Positions 18,232 to 27,721 of a stretch of DNA of 64,000 nucleotides are shown one piece after another. Where the stretch lies: contig NZ_RQIS01000005.1 of NCBI RefSeq assembly GCF_003837865.1, positions 124,001 through 188,000 on the forward strand, written 5' to 3'. The first letter of the stretch is position 1. The number at the start of each line of letters is the position of its first letter. Source of the DNA: Paraburkholderia dinghuensis. GTDB taxonomy: Bacteria > Pseudomonadota > Gammaproteobacteria > Burkholderiales > Burkholderiaceae. Under the pieces are notes generated by a model that saw nothing but the letters and a program-made list of their open reading frames with translations, did not search any database and was not told where the DNA came from. A program made the translations under genes and the position numbers.

Positions 18232-19563
18232 TTAGTTCAGTCCTTCCATGCGCAGCTTCGTCACCGACGACTTCACGGTCGCCAGCTGCTCGATCTGCGC
18301 GATCGCCGCGTTCACCTTCTTTTCGACGGTGAGGTGCGTGATCAGAATGATGTCGGTCTCCGCCTTGCCTTGCGCGTCGATCTGCTCCGATTCCTTTTGC
18401 AGGAGCGCGTCGATCGAAATGCCGTTGTCGGCCAGGATGCGCGTGATGTTGGCCATCACGCCGGTCTGATCGGCGACGCGCAGGCGCAGGTAGTACCCGC
18501 TCGTGACTTCGTCGATCGGCAGGATCGGCGTGTTCGAGAGGCTCTCCGGCTGGAACGCGAGATGCGGCACACGATGCTCGGGATCGGCCGTGTGCAGGCG
18601 CGTGACATCGACGAGATCGGCGACCACCGCGGAGGCCGTCGGCTCCGCGCCCGCGCCCTTGCCGTAATAAAGCGTCGTGCCGACTGCGTCGCCGTGGACG
18701 ACAACGGCGTTCATCGGGCCTTCCACGTTGGCGAGCAGGCGCTTGGCCGGAATCAGCGTGGGATGGGTGCGAAGTTCGATGCCGTGCTCGGTGCGTCGCG
18801 CGATGCCGAGCAGCTTGATGCGATAGCCGAGCTCCTCGGCGTACTTGATGTCGATGGCGTCGAGCTTGCTGATGCCTTCAACGTAGGCCTTGTCGAACTG
18901 CACCGGCACGCCGAACGCGATCGCGCTCATGATCGTGGCCTTGTGCGCCGCGTCCACGCCTTCGATGTCGAAGGTCGGATCGGCTTCGGCGTAGCCGAGT
19001 TCCTGCGCGCCCTTCAATGCGGTCGCGAAGTCGAGGCCGCGCTCGCGCATTTCCGAGAGGATGTAGTTGGTCGTGCCGTTGATGATGCCCGCGATGTACT
19101 CGATGCGGTTCGCCGTGAGTCCCTCGCGCAACGCCTTGATGATGGGGATGCCGCCCGCCACCGCCGCCTCGAACGCGACCATCACGCCTTTTGCGCGCGC
19201 AGCCTCGAAAATCTCGGTGCCGTGGACCGCCAGCAGCGCCTTGTTCGCCGTGACGACGTGCTTGCCGTTGGCGATCGCGCGCAGCACGAGGTCCTTCGCG
19301 ATGCCCGTGCCGCCGATCATTTCGGCGACGATATCGATCGACGGATCGTCGACAACCGCATTGAAGTCGGTCGTGAGGTCCACCGTACCAGCCGCGCTGC
19401 CGAGCGCCGCCGTGGCCTTGGCCGGGTTGCGCGCGGCGACGCGCGTCACTTCGATGCCGCGGCCGGCGCGCCGTTTGATTTCTTCCTGGTTGCGGCGCAG
19501 TACCGTGAAGGTGCCGCTGCCCACCGTGCCGAAGCCCAAGAGACCTACTTTGATCGGTTCCAT
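18232..19563 (-). CDS. hom: Homoserine dehydrogenase
   Basis: Reduces aspartate semialdehyde to homoserine with NAD(P)H. 443 residues. The nucleotide-binding motif GFGTVGSGTF is at residues about 10-19, the catalytic domain has AEADPTFDIEGVDAAHK, and a C-terminal ACT domain (about 360-443, with DQTGVMANITRILADNGI) would give threonine feedback control. Unlike E. coli ThrA it is not fused to aspartokinase. It is in an operon with thrC downstream and alaA upstream. Confidence 0.97.
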   Translation of the reverse strand: MEPIKVGLLGFGTVGSGTFTVLRRNQEEIKRRAGRGIEVTRVAARNPAKATAALGSAAGTVDLTTDFNAVVDDPSIDIVAEMIGGTGIAKDLVLRAIANGKHVVTANKALLAVHGTEIFEAARAKGVMVAFEAAVAGGIPIIKALREGLTANRIEYIAGIINGTTNYILSEMRERGLDFATALKGAQELGYAEADPTFDIEGVDAAHKATIMSAIAFGVPVQFDKAYVEGISKLDAIDIKYAEELGYRIKLLGIARRTEHGIELRTHPTLIPAKRLLANVEGPMNAVVVHGDAVGTTLYYGKGAGAEPTASAVVADLVDVTRLHTADPEHRVPHLAFQPESLSNTPILPIDEVTSGYYLRLRVADQTGVMANITRILADNGISIDALLQKESEQIDAQGKAETDIILITHLTVEKKVNAAIAQIEQLATVKSSVTKLRMEGLN

Positions 19564-19663
19564 GCAGCGTGTGTTCGTCTCAAATGTGTGAAAGGGAATG
19601 CTGTGTTGTCCGTGGCGCGTTTTTACCGGTGATCGTACCGGTCATTGTGCCGGTCAGATCGAC

Positions 19664-20902
19664 TCAGGTGCCGTGCCGCATACGGTAGCCGTCGAGGAAA
19701 CGCGCGATGCGGTTGATCGAATCGGTCAGGTCGTCGACGTTCGGCAGGAACACCACGCGGAAGTGGTCCGGCTGCTTCCAGTTGAAGCCCGTGCCCTGCA
19801 CGAGCAGCACGCGCTCCTGCAGGAGCAGGTCGAGGATGAACTGCTGGTCGTTCTCGATCGGATAGAGCTTCGGGTCGAGGCGCGGGAACATGTACAGCGC
19901 CGCCTCGGGCTTCACGCAGCTCACGCCAGGGATCGCCGTGAGCATGTTGTAGGCGAGTTCGCGTTGGCGATACAGGCGCCCGCCCGGCAGGATCAGTTCA
20001 TTGATGCTCTGATAGCCGCCGAGGGCCGTCTGGATCGCATACTGGCCCGGCACGTTCGCGCACAGGCGCATCGAGGCGAGGATGCCAAGCCCTTCGGTAT
20101 AGTCCCTCGAGCGGCGGCGGTTCTCGCCCGTCATGCCGGAGAGGAACATCCAGCCCGCGCGGTAGCCGCACGCGCGATAGCTCTTCGAGAGGCTGTTGAG
20201 CGTGACCGTGATGACGTCTTCGGAAAGCGAGCCGAGTGCCGTATGCGTCTTGCCGTCGTAGATGATCTTGTCGTAGACCTCGTCGGCGAAGAGGATGAGG
20301 CCGTGCTCACGCGCGACCGCCACGAGCCCGCGCAGCAGATCGTCCGAATAGAGGGCGCCGGTCGGGTTGTTCGGGTTGATGACGACGATCGCGCGCGTGT
20401 TGGGGTTGATCTTCGCGCGGATGTCGTCGAGGTCCGGCATCCAGGCGTTCGACTCGTCGCAGATGTAGTGAACCGGCGTGCCGCCCGAGAGGCTCACCGC
20501 CGCCGTCCACAGCGGATAGTCGGGCGCGGGCAGCAGCACTTCGTCGCCGTCGTTCAGGAGCGCCTGCATCGCCATGACGATCAGTTCGGATGCGCCGTTG
20601 CCGATGTAGATGTCGTCGAGTTCGACACCCTTGATACCCTTTTGCTGCGCGTAATGCATGATCGCCTTGCGCGCGGCGAACACACCTTTCGAATCGGAAT
20701 AGCCGGAGGCCCCCGGCAGGTTCAGGATCATGTCCTGAATGACCTCGTCCGGCGCGTCGAAGCCGAACGGGGCGAGGTTGCCGATGTTCAGCTTGATGAT
20801 GCGGTGGCCTTCTTCTTCGAGGCGCTTCGCATGTTCGAGCACCGGTCCGCGAATGTCATAGCAGACATTCTGCAGCTTGTTGGATTTCAGGATCGGTTTC
20901 AC
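19664..20902 (-). CDS. alaA: Alanine-synthesising aminotransferase AlaA
   Basis: PLP-dependent class I aminotransferase of 412 residues that makes alanine from pyruvate with glutamate as amino donor. It resembles E. coli AlaA closely over its whole length: LENVCYDIRGPVL-like start, LNIGN, APDYPLWTAAVSLSGG, INPNNPTGA, the PLP lysine in NSLSKSYR, and PGGRLY. Placed 100 bases upstream of hom, it may head the amino acid/Moco gene run. In some beta-proteobacteria this gene is labelled only as aminotransferase. Confidence 0.93.
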   Translation of the reverse strand: MKPILKSNKLQNVCYDIRGPVLEHAKRLEEEGHRIIKLNIGNLAPFGFDAPDEVIQDMILNLPGASGYSDSKGVFAARKAIMHYAQQKGIKGVELDDIYIGNGASELIVMAMQALLNDGDEVLLPAPDYPLWTAAVSLSGGTPVHYICDESNAWMPDLDDIRAKINPNTRAIVVINPNNPTGALYSDDLLRGLVAVAREHGLILFADEVYDKIIYDGKTHTALGSLSEDVITVTLNSLSKSYRACGYRAGWMFLSGMTGENRRRSRDYTEGLGILASMRLCANVPGQYAIQTALGGYQSINELILPGGRLYRQRELAYNMLTAIPGVSCVKPEAALYMFPRLDPKLYPIENDQQFILDLLLQERVLLVQGTGFNWKQPDHFRVVFLPNVDDLTDSINRIARFLDGYRMRHGT

Positions 20903-21646
20903 GGCGAGCAGTCAGTTAAATGGGGTAAATCGGGCCGAACAACGGCTGAACAGGGGGTGTACCGGCGACGGGCTGCGCTTTGCGGCGCAGCGGCCCGCGA
21001 AAAAACCAGTGCTGCCCGGACGGCTCGGACCCCGGATCCGAGCGTCCCTGGCAGGCCTGCCAAGCGCCCCCGCGTCTTGCCGGGCACGCCGCCCAGAGGG
21101 CGCCATCGACCAGACCGGAACTTCGGTGGAATAAGATACGGGGCCGCGGCCGGGGAAAACGGCCGTGGGCAGCCCTTCGGCCCGGTCCGGGGTGCGCGCC
21201 CCGGTTGCTGCCCCGAGGTTGCTGCCCTTTCGAACCGGCCCGGTGGACGCGCGTCTTGTCCCATCCCGGGATTGTCTGGCGGAAACCTCGGCCTGCCTGG
21301 TAGCTCGTCTGTTGATGGCGGAGCAGGCCGCATAGCTTGTGGCAGACGGCGCGCGAAGCGAGGGGCGCCGCAGCAGCGGCTAAAAAGTTATAATTTAGCG
21401 GATATTGCCCGACTTCCGCAATGCGCAAGACGCGACGTCGGGCGCACCGGGCGTGCCGGAGAATCCGGAATGACAACCAGGCGCGCCCATTGCCACACCC
21501 AGCGACGCCCATAGCGCCGCCACAGCGACGGCCGCCGCCCCGGCAATTGGCCGCCACGCGAGGCCGACTGCGAACGCACGTATCGCCAAACGGCGATCAG
21601 GCGGCCACTGAGCGGCAACCAGGCGGCGACAACCCGGAACAACGTT
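20903..21646. other. GC-rich 744-base gap with several hairpins
   Basis: No convincing gene. Open frames on both strands have odd composition (Pro/Arg/Gly-rich) and no family match. Visible structure: a 7-bp hairpin (21023-21043), a 14-base palindrome (21049-21062), an 11-base direct repeat GGTTGCTGCCC (21203-21213 and 21217-21227), and a TATAAT -10-like hexamer at 21389-21394 without a clear -35. The divergent promoters of alaA and the Mth938-like gene must lie here. Confidence 0.4.
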
Positions 21647-22021
21647 TTGAAACTACACCAGGACTCGAGCGGCGCGCTCAACACCGTCACCGGCTATGGC
21701 GCCGGCTACGTCGAAGTCAATCTGCAACGCCACGAAGGAAGCGTCATCGTCATGCCGGACTCGCCGGTCATCCCCTGGCCGGTGAGTTCGTTCGACGCCC
21801 TGACACCCGAACTGTTCGACATGCTGCTTGCCCCCGCCCCCGAAGTCGTCGTGTTCGGCAGCGGCGAGCGACTGCGCTTTCCGCATCCGCGCCTGACCTC
21901 GGCGCTGGCGGCGCGGCGGATCGGCGTGGAGGCGATGGACTTCAAGGCTGCATGCCGCACCTACAACATCCTGATGGCCGAGGGCCGCCGGGTTGCTGCG
22001 GCGCTTCTGATCGAACGCTGA
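21647..22021 (+). CDS. Mth938-like domain protein (DUF498)
   Basis: Small protein of 124 residues in the Mth938/NDUFAF3-like family. Family features are the central PELFDMLLAPAPEVVVFGSGERLRFPHP and the C-terminal GVEAMDFKAACRTYNILMAEGR. Mitochondrial relatives help assemble respiratory complex I; the bacterial role is unsettled. The start is TTG at 21647, since no ATG fits the conserved N-terminus KLHQD. It precedes the Ara4N genes by 117 bases and is on the same strand. Confidence 0.85.
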   Translation: MKLHQDSSGALNTVTGYGAGYVEVNLQRHEGSVIVMPDSPVIPWPVSSFDALTPELFDMLLAPAPEVVVFGSGERLRFPHPRLTSALAARRIGVEAMDFKAACRTYNILMAEGRRVAAALLIER

Positions 22022-22138
22022 TCTGTCTCGCAAGTTAATCGAGCCTTAAGCCGCCGGGCGGCCCGATGACGTACACTTGCGCGCCGCGCGCATGAGGCGC
22101 CGCGGCCGTACCCCGAACGCAATAACAGGCTGGAACCC

Positions 22139-23830
22139 ATGAACGAAACGCTTTCGAGGCCGCTGAGCCGCGCCGCGATCCTGCTGCTGATCGTGGCGCT
22201 CGCTGTGATCTGGTTCGTGCCGCTCGGCTGGCGCCACCTGTTGCCGAGCGACGAAGGCCGCTACGCCGAAATGGCGCGCGAGATGCTCGCGACCGGCGAC
22301 TGGATCACGCCGCGCTACAACGCCTATAAGTACTTCGAAAAGCCGCCGCTCCAGACCTGGGCCAACGCGCTCACGTTCATGTGGTTTGGCATCGGCGAAT
22401 GGCAGGCGCGCCTCTACACCGCGCTCACGGGCTTCGCGGGCGTGCTGCTGATCGGCTACACGGGCACGCGCGTGTTCAACGCGGCGACCGGCTTTTTCGC
22501 GGCGCTCGTGCTCGCGACCGCCCCCTACTGGAACCTGATGGGCCACTTCAACACGCTCGACATGGCCCTGTCGTTCTGGATGGAGCTCACGCTCTGCGCG
22601 CTGCTGCTGGCCCAGCGCCCCGGTCTGCCACGGGGCCAGGTGCGGCTGTGGATGTGGGTCTGCTGGGCAGCGATGGGGCTTGCGGTGCTCTCGAAGGGGC
22701 TCGTCGGACTGATCCTGCCCGGTGCAGTGCTCGTCCTCTATACGTTCATTGCGCGCGACTGGGCGCTCTGGAAGCGCCTCTACCTCGTGAGCGGACTGAT
22801 CGTCTTCTTCGCGATCGTCTCGCCGTGGTTCATCCTCGTCCAGCAACGCAATCCCGAATTTTTCAACTTCTTCTTCATCGTCCAGCAGTTCCGCCGCTAC
22901 CTCACCCCTGAGCAGAATCGCCCCGGCCCGCTTTGGTACTTCGTTCCGGTGATCCTCGTGGGGTTCCTGCCGTGGCTCTCGGTGAGCGTGCAAAGTCTGC
23001 GTCACGCGCTCTCGACGCCGCGCCAGCCCAACGGGTTCGCACCCGTCACGCTGATGCTCGTGTGGAGCGTCTTCATCTTCGTGTTTTTCAGCGTCTCGCA
23101 CTCGAAGCTGCTGTCCTACACGCTGCCAATCGCCCCGCCGCTCGCGCTTTTGATCGGCATGTACCTGCCGCTGATGACCCGCGAACAATGGCGCCGCCAC
23201 CTCGCCGGCTACATGTTCCTGTGCCTCGCGCTTGCGATCGGCTCGTTCTACCTCACGCGACTCGGTGACGCGCGTAATCCAAACGTGCTCTATCGCGAAT
23301 TCCAGGTGTGGGTGTTCGCTGCGGCGGCGGTGGGCTTCGTCGTGACGGCCATCGGCCTGTGGCTGAACCGCTCGCCGCGCACGCCCGCGACTGGCGCGGC
23401 CTCCCCGGCCGTCGCGCTCGGCACGGCATGGCTCCTGCTCGCGACGATCGCCGGCACCGGCCACGACGTCTTCGGCACCGTCAGTTCGGGCGCGCCGCTA
23501 GCGCCAGCCGTGCGCGCGGCCATCGCAAAATTACCGCCCGACACGCCGTTCTATTCGGTTGGCGTGCTCGACCACACGCTGCCGTTCTACGTGGGCCACA
23601 CCATGACGATGGTCGCGGTCACCGACGAGCTCAAATTCGGCATCGACGAGGAACCGCAGAAGTGGATTCCGACCATCGACGAGTGGAAACAGCGCTGGAA
23701 AGCCTCCCGCTACGCGCTCGCATTGCTCCCGGCGCAGCGGTACGACGAACTGGCCGCGCAGGGTCTGCCGATGCAGGTAGTTGCGCGTGACGCCCGGCGC
23801 GTGGTGGTCGAAAGGCCGCCGCAGCCATGA
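22139..23830 (+). CDS. arnT: Lipid A 4-amino-4-deoxy-L-arabinose transferase (ArnT)
   Basis: GT-C membrane glycosyltransferase of 563 residues that moves Ara4N from undecaprenyl phosphate to lipid A in the periplasm. The first periplasmic loop has the ArnT pattern LPSDEGRYAEMAREMLATGDWITP followed by YFEKPPLQTW. About 12 membrane helices precede a soluble C-terminal domain (about 450-563). It leads the cluster of six further Ara4N genes on the same strand. The modification lowers negative charge of lipopolysaccharide and gives polymyxin resistance; in Burkholderia Ara4N is reported to be essential. Confidence 0.9.
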   Translation: MNETLSRPLSRAAILLLIVALAVIWFVPLGWRHLLPSDEGRYAEMAREMLATGDWITPRYNAYKYFEKPPLQTWANALTFMWFGIGEWQARLYTALTGFAGVLLIGYTGTRVFNAATGFFAALVLATAPYWNLMGHFNTLDMALSFWMELTLCALLLAQRPGLPRGQVRLWMWVCWAAMGLAVLSKGLVGLILPGAVLVLYTFIARDWALWKRLYLVSGLIVFFAIVSPWFILVQQRNPEFFNFFFIVQQFRRYLTPEQNRPGPLWYFVPVILVGFLPWLSVSVQSLRHALSTPRQPNGFAPVTLMLVWSVFIFVFFSVSHSKLLSYTLPIAPPLALLIGMYLPLMTREQWRRHLAGYMFLCLALAIGSFYLTRLGDARNPNVLYREFQVWVFAAAAVGFVVTAIGLWLNRSPRTPATGAASPAVALGTAWLLLATIAGTGHDVFGTVSSGAPLAPAVRAAIAKLPPDTPFYSVGVLDHTLPFYVGHTMTMVAVTDELKFGIDEEPQKWIPTIDEWKQRWKASRYALALLPAQRYDELAAQGLPMQVVARDARRVVVERPPQP

Positions 23831-23960
23831 GCGCCGGTCGGCGGCAGCGCCCGCCCAGGCGATAATTCCGGCTGGGCGCGCGGGTGCCACGCCGGAGCCA
23901 CGCGAATGCCACGTAAGTGCCGCCACCCTCCGCCCCCAATATCTGTCGAATTTTCCTGAA

Positions 23961-24332
23961 ATGAATCCGATTTCCCTCTTCTGCATCCTCGCCGGCGTCG
24001 GCCTGAATGCCTGCGCGCAACTGTTGTTGAAAGCCGGTGTCAATGCTGTTGGACACTTCGATTTCACGCGTGCGAACATTCTGCCCATCGGCTTTAAGCT
24101 CGCAACGCAGCTGCCGATCATTGGCGGACTGGCCTGCTACGTGGTGAGCGTCGTCGTCTGGATTGTCGGGTTGTCGCGCGTCGACGTCTCGATCGCCTAC
24201 CCGATGCTCTCGCTCGGCTACGTGGTGAACGCCTTCGCGGCGTGGTACCTGTTCGGCGAGGTGCTTTCCGTCCAGCGGCTCGTTGGCATCGGGATCATCC
24301 TGATCGGCGTGTTCGTGCTCGCGCGCAGCTAG
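23961..24332 (+). CDS. SMR/EamA-type Ara4N flippase subunit (ArnE/ArnF-like)
   Basis: Four-helix membrane protein of 123 residues of the small multidrug resistance type. In E. coli ArnE and ArnF together flip undecaprenyl-phosphate-Ara4N across the inner membrane. Here only one such gene lies in the cluster, between arnT and arnB, so it may act as a homodimer. The ATG at 23961 starts MNPISLFCILAGV directly at the first helix; longer frames upstream give no membrane-like sequence. Confidence 0.8.
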   Translation: MNPISLFCILAGVGLNACAQLLLKAGVNAVGHFDFTRANILPIGFKLATQLPIIGGLACYVVSVVVWIVGLSRVDVSIAYPMLSLGYVVNAFAAWYLFGEVLSVQRLVGIGIILIGVFVLARS

Positions 24333-24441
24333 AAGCGTCTCGCGAGCCTTGCGGCAAGCCATTTCAGGCCCCATATAAGTAGTTTGCAGGGTTGCGGGCG
24401 CATCCTTGCATCTCGTCCCAATCTTCACGAGCAAAGCACTC

Positions 24442-25596
24442 ATGACCCAGTCCAACGTTGCGTTCCTGCCGTTCGTCAAACCTGAGATCGACGAAGAAAC
24501 CATCCAGGGCGTCGCCGACGTGCTGCGCTCAGGCTGGATCACGACCGGTCCGCAAAACCAGGCGTTCGAAGCCGCGCTGTCAGAATTCTGCGGCGGCCGC
24601 CCGGTGCGCACGTTCAACTCGGGCACGGCGACGCTCGAGATCGGTCTGCGCATCGCGGGCGTCGGTCCGGGCGACGAGGTCATCACCACGCCGGCGTCGT
24701 GGGTCGCCACGAGCAACGTGATCTATGAAGTCGGCGCGACGCCCGTGTTCGCCGACATCGATCCCGTCACGCGCAACATCGACCTCGACCGTCTCGAAGC
24801 CGCGATCACGCCGCGCACGAAAGCACTCATCCCCGTCTATCTGGCGGGAATGCCCGTCGACATGGACCGCCTCTACGCGATCGCCCGCCAGCACGGCCTT
24901 CGCGTGATCGAGGATGCGGCCCAGGCGTTCGGCGCGACGTGGAACGGCAAGCGCATTGGCGCGATCGGCGACCTCGTGTCGTTCAGCTTTCACCCGAACA
25001 AGAACCTCACGTCGATCGAGGGCGGCGCGCTCGTGCTGAACAACGAAGCCGAAGCCGTGCTCGCCCAGAAGTACCGTCTGCAGGGGATCACGCGCACGGG
25101 CTTCGACGGCATGGACTGCGACGTGCTCGGCGGCAAGTACAATCTCACGGATGTCGCGGCGCGCGTGGGCCTCGGCCAGCTCAAGCACATCGAGCGTTTC
25201 ACCGAACAACGGCGCAAGCTTGCACGCGCCTACTTCGCGGGCTTCGAGGGCGGCACGGCGCGCAAGCTGGGCGTGGGTCTGCCTGTGGCGGACTTCGCGA
25301 ACAGCAACTGGCACATGTTCCAGATCACGCTGCCGCTCGAAAAACTCACGATCAGCCGCGCCGCATTCATGGAGCAACTGAAGGAACGTGGTATCGGCTC
25401 GGGCGTGCACTACCCGGCGATCCACCTGTTTACGCTCTATCGCGAGCGCGGTTTCAAGGCAGGCATGTTCCCGCACGCGGAGCGATTCGGCGCGACCACG
25501 GTCACGCTGCCGCTCTTCACGCAGATGACGAACGACGACGTGGCGCGCGTATGCCGCGCCGTGAACGAAATCTGCGAGCAGTACGCGAAAGGCTGA
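24442..25596 (+). CDS. arnB: UDP-Ara4O/UDP-Ara4N aminotransferase (ArnB)
   Basis: PLP enzyme of the DegT/DnrJ/EryC1 family, 384 residues, that transfers an amino group from glutamate to UDP-4-keto-arabinose. N-terminal FLPFVKPEIDEETIQGV and GWITTGPQ are typical of ArnB. The PLP lysine is in SFSFHPNKNLTSIEGG. C-terminal GIGSGVHYPAIHL is also conserved. I took the ATG at 24442, since the upstream TTG at 24406 adds an unconserved segment. Confidence 0.96.
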   Translation: MTQSNVAFLPFVKPEIDEETIQGVADVLRSGWITTGPQNQAFEAALSEFCGGRPVRTFNSGTATLEIGLRIAGVGPGDEVITTPASWVATSNVIYEVGATPVFADIDPVTRNIDLDRLEAAITPRTKALIPVYLAGMPVDMDRLYAIARQHGLRVIEDAAQAFGATWNGKRIGAIGDLVSFSFHPNKNLTSIEGGALVLNNEAEAVLAQKYRLQGITRTGFDGMDCDVLGGKYNLTDVAARVGLGQLKHIERFTEQRRKLARAYFAGFEGGTARKLGVGLPVADFANSNWHMFQITLPLEKLTISRAAFMEQLKERGIGSGVHYPAIHLFTLYRERGFKAGMFPHAERFGATTVTLPLFTQMTNDDVARVCRAVNEICEQYAKG

Positions 25597-25733
25597 GGCA
25601 CGCGCCACGGCCGGACGCAAGGACAGGGGGCGGCACGCATGACAGCCATCCGCGCCTGTCGGGGGGAAAACCCGCTTACAAAAATAATCAACACACCACA
25701 CGGCCGCACAACGAAAACGGAAAAGACGCACTC

Positions 25734-26780
25734 ATGAGTCAAACGGAACACAGCACCTTGACCCCGGAAACGCCGGAAGTCTCGGTCATCATTCCGGTCT
25801 ACAACGAGGAAGCCGGACTCGACGCGCTGTTCGAGCGCCTGTATCCGGCACTCGACAAGCTCGGCACGTCGTATGAAATCATCTTCATCAACGACGGCAG
25901 CCGCGACCGCTCGGCCGCCATGCTCGCAGCACAGTTCCGCCTGCGCCCCGACACCACGCGCGCGATCCTGCTGAACGGTAACTACGGTCAGCACATGGCG
26001 ATCCTCGCGGGCTTCGAGCAGTCGCGCGGCCAGATCGTCATCACGCTCGACGCCGACCTGCAAAACCCGCCCGAGGAAATCGGCAAGCTCGTCGCCAAGA
26101 TGCACGAAGGCTACGACTACGTCGGCACGATCCGCATGCAGCGTCAGGACAGCCTGTGGCGCCGCAAGGCGTCGCGCGCGATGAACAACCTGCGTGAGCG
26201 CATCACGCGCATCAAGATGACCGACCAGGGCTGCATGCTGCGTGCGTACAGCCGCCAGATCGTCGACACGATCAACCGTTGCGGCGAGATCAACACGTTC
26301 ATCCCGGCGCTCGCGTACACGTTCGCGCAGAATCCGGTCGAAGTCGATGTCGCGCACGAAGAGCGCTTCGCGGGCGAGTCGAAGTACTCGCTCTACAGCC
26401 TGATCCGTTTGAACTTCGACCTCGTGACCGGCTTCTCGGTCGTGCCGCTGCAATGGCTGTCGTTCATCGGCGTGATTCTTTCGCTCGGCTCGGCCGGTCT
26501 CTTCGTCCTGCTGCTGATCCGCCGCTTCATCCTCGGCGCGGAAGTGCAAGGCGTGTTCACGCTGTTCGCCATCACGTTCTTCCTGCTCGGCGTGATCATT
26601 TTTGCGCTCGGGTTGCTCGGCGAATACATCGGTCGCATCTATCAGCAGGTGCGCGCACGTCCGCGCTACCTCATCCAGACGATCCTCGAAGAGCGTAACG
26701 GCAAGGCCCTGCTCGAGGACGTCGTACAGCCCGCACAGCCCGTGCAACCGGCCACGCTCGGTCAGGGAGCGCAACAGTGA
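25734..26780 (+). CDS. arnC: Undecaprenyl-phosphate Ara4FN transferase (ArnC)
   Basis: GT2 glycosyltransferase of 348 residues, bound to the inner membrane, that attaches Ara4-formyl-N to undecaprenyl phosphate on the cytoplasmic side. N-terminal SVIIPVYNEEAGLDALF and the metal-binding DADLQNPPEEI mark the GT2 domain. Two membrane helices follow (about residues 240-305). The tail (320-348) is Gln/Pro-rich (repeated PAQP) and unlike E. coli. It overlaps the formyltransferase gene by 4 bases. Confidence 0.95.
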   Translation: MSQTEHSTLTPETPEVSVIIPVYNEEAGLDALFERLYPALDKLGTSYEIIFINDGSRDRSAAMLAAQFRLRPDTTRAILLNGNYGQHMAILAGFEQSRGQIVITLDADLQNPPEEIGKLVAKMHEGYDYVGTIRMQRQDSLWRRKASRAMNNLRERITRIKMTDQGCMLRAYSRQIVDTINRCGEINTFIPALAYTFAQNPVEVDVAHEERFAGESKYSLYSLIRLNFDLVTGFSVVPLQWLSFIGVILSLGSAGLFVLLLIRRFILGAEVQGVFTLFAITFFLLGVIIFALGLLGEYIGRIYQQVRARPRYLIQTILEERNGKALLEDVVQPAQPVQPATLGQGAQQ

Positions 26781-27721
26781 AACCTCGCGCCGTCGTCTTC
26801 GCCTATCACAACGTCGGAGTGCGCTGCCTGCAGGTGCTGCTCGCGGGCGGCATCGACGTCGCGCTCGTCGTCACCCACGAGGACAGCCCGACCGAGAATA
26901 TCTGGTTCGGCAGCGTGAAGTCGGTGGCCGAGGAGCACGGCATCGACGTCATCACGCCCGCCGATCCAAAGAGCGCCGAACTGCGTGCGGCCGTTGCCGC
27001 GGCGCAGCCGGACTTCATCTTCTCGTTCTACTACCGGCACATGCTGCCGACCGACCTGCTCGCGCTCGCCGGACGTCGCGCGTACAACGTGCACGGATCG
27101 CTCCTGCCGAAGTACCGGGGCCGTGTGCCGACGAACTGGGCGGTGCTGCGCGGCGAAACGGAAACTGGCGCGACGCTGCATGAAATGGCGGCCAAACCCG
27201 ACGCGGGCGCCATCGTCGCGCAGACGCCCGTGCCGATCCTGCCCGACGACACCGCCGCGCAGGTCTTCGACAAGGTCACGGTCGCGGCCGAGCAGACGCT
27301 CTGGCGCGTGCTCCCCGCGCTCATCGCGGGCGAAGCGCCGCACCTGCCGAACGATCTCGCGCAGGGCAGCTACTTCGGCGGCCGCAAGCCCGAGGACGGC
27401 CGCATCGATTTCAGCCAGAGCGCGCAGCACGTCTACAACCTGATCCGCGCGGTCGCGCCGCCCTACCCGGGCGCGTTCACCGACATCGGCGGCGAGCGCT
27501 TCGTGATCGGCCGCGCGCGCCTCGCGCGACCGGGCGCGATCGGTGCGACGCTGGCCGGATTGCCCGCCGGCATCCACGTAAGCGATAATGCGCTCTTCGC
27601 CGTCTGCGGCGACGGCCGCGCCATCGCGATCCACGAACTGCGGCACCAGCGGGATGGTCACGAATCCATCGTCACGCCGGCCGCGTTCGCCGAACTCACC
27701 TCATCTGCTTCCCGTCCATGA
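26777..27721 (+). CDS. arnA: UDP-Ara4N formyltransferase (ArnA N-terminal activity as a separate gene)
   Basis: Formylates UDP-Ara4N with 10-formyl-tetrahydrofolate. 314 residues, corresponding to the N-terminal half of E. coli ArnA. The catalytic Asn, His and Asp are in YNVHGSLLPKYRGRVPTNW and HEMAAKPDAGAIVAQ, and the C-terminal OB-like domain has GGRKPEDGRIDF. The start is GTG overlapping the arnC stop by 4 bases, and the end overlaps the next gene by 4 bases. The pathway is thus tightly coupled. Confidence 0.95.
   Translation: MKPRAVVFAYHNVGVRCLQVLLAGGIDVALVVTHEDSPTENIWFGSVKSVAEEHGIDVITPADPKSAELRAAVAAAQPDFIFSFYYRHMLPTDLLALAGRRAYNVHGSLLPKYRGRVPTNWAVLRGETETGATLHEMAAKPDAGAIVAQTPVPILPDDTAAQVFDKVTVAAEQTLWRVLPALIAGEAPHLPNDLAQGSYFGGRKPEDGRIDFSQSAQHVYNLIRAVAPPYPGAFTDIGGERFVIGRARLARPGAIGATLAGLPAGIHVSDNALFAVCGDGRAIAIHELRHQRDGHESIVTPAAFAELTSSASRP

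Noticed and set aside
19598-21514. 638-codon open frame on the + strand opposite alaA
   Set aside because: Composition (Arg/Val/Asp-rich, no domain) is typical of antisense frames; alaA is the clear gene there.
21421-22038. Open frame overlapping the Mth938-like gene
   Set aside because: Arg/Pro-rich with no match; the overlapping 124-residue protein is a recognised family.
24349-24379. Internal promoter before arnB (TTGCGG, TATAAG)
   Set aside because: Spacer of 19 bases and weak -35; cannot be separated from chance.
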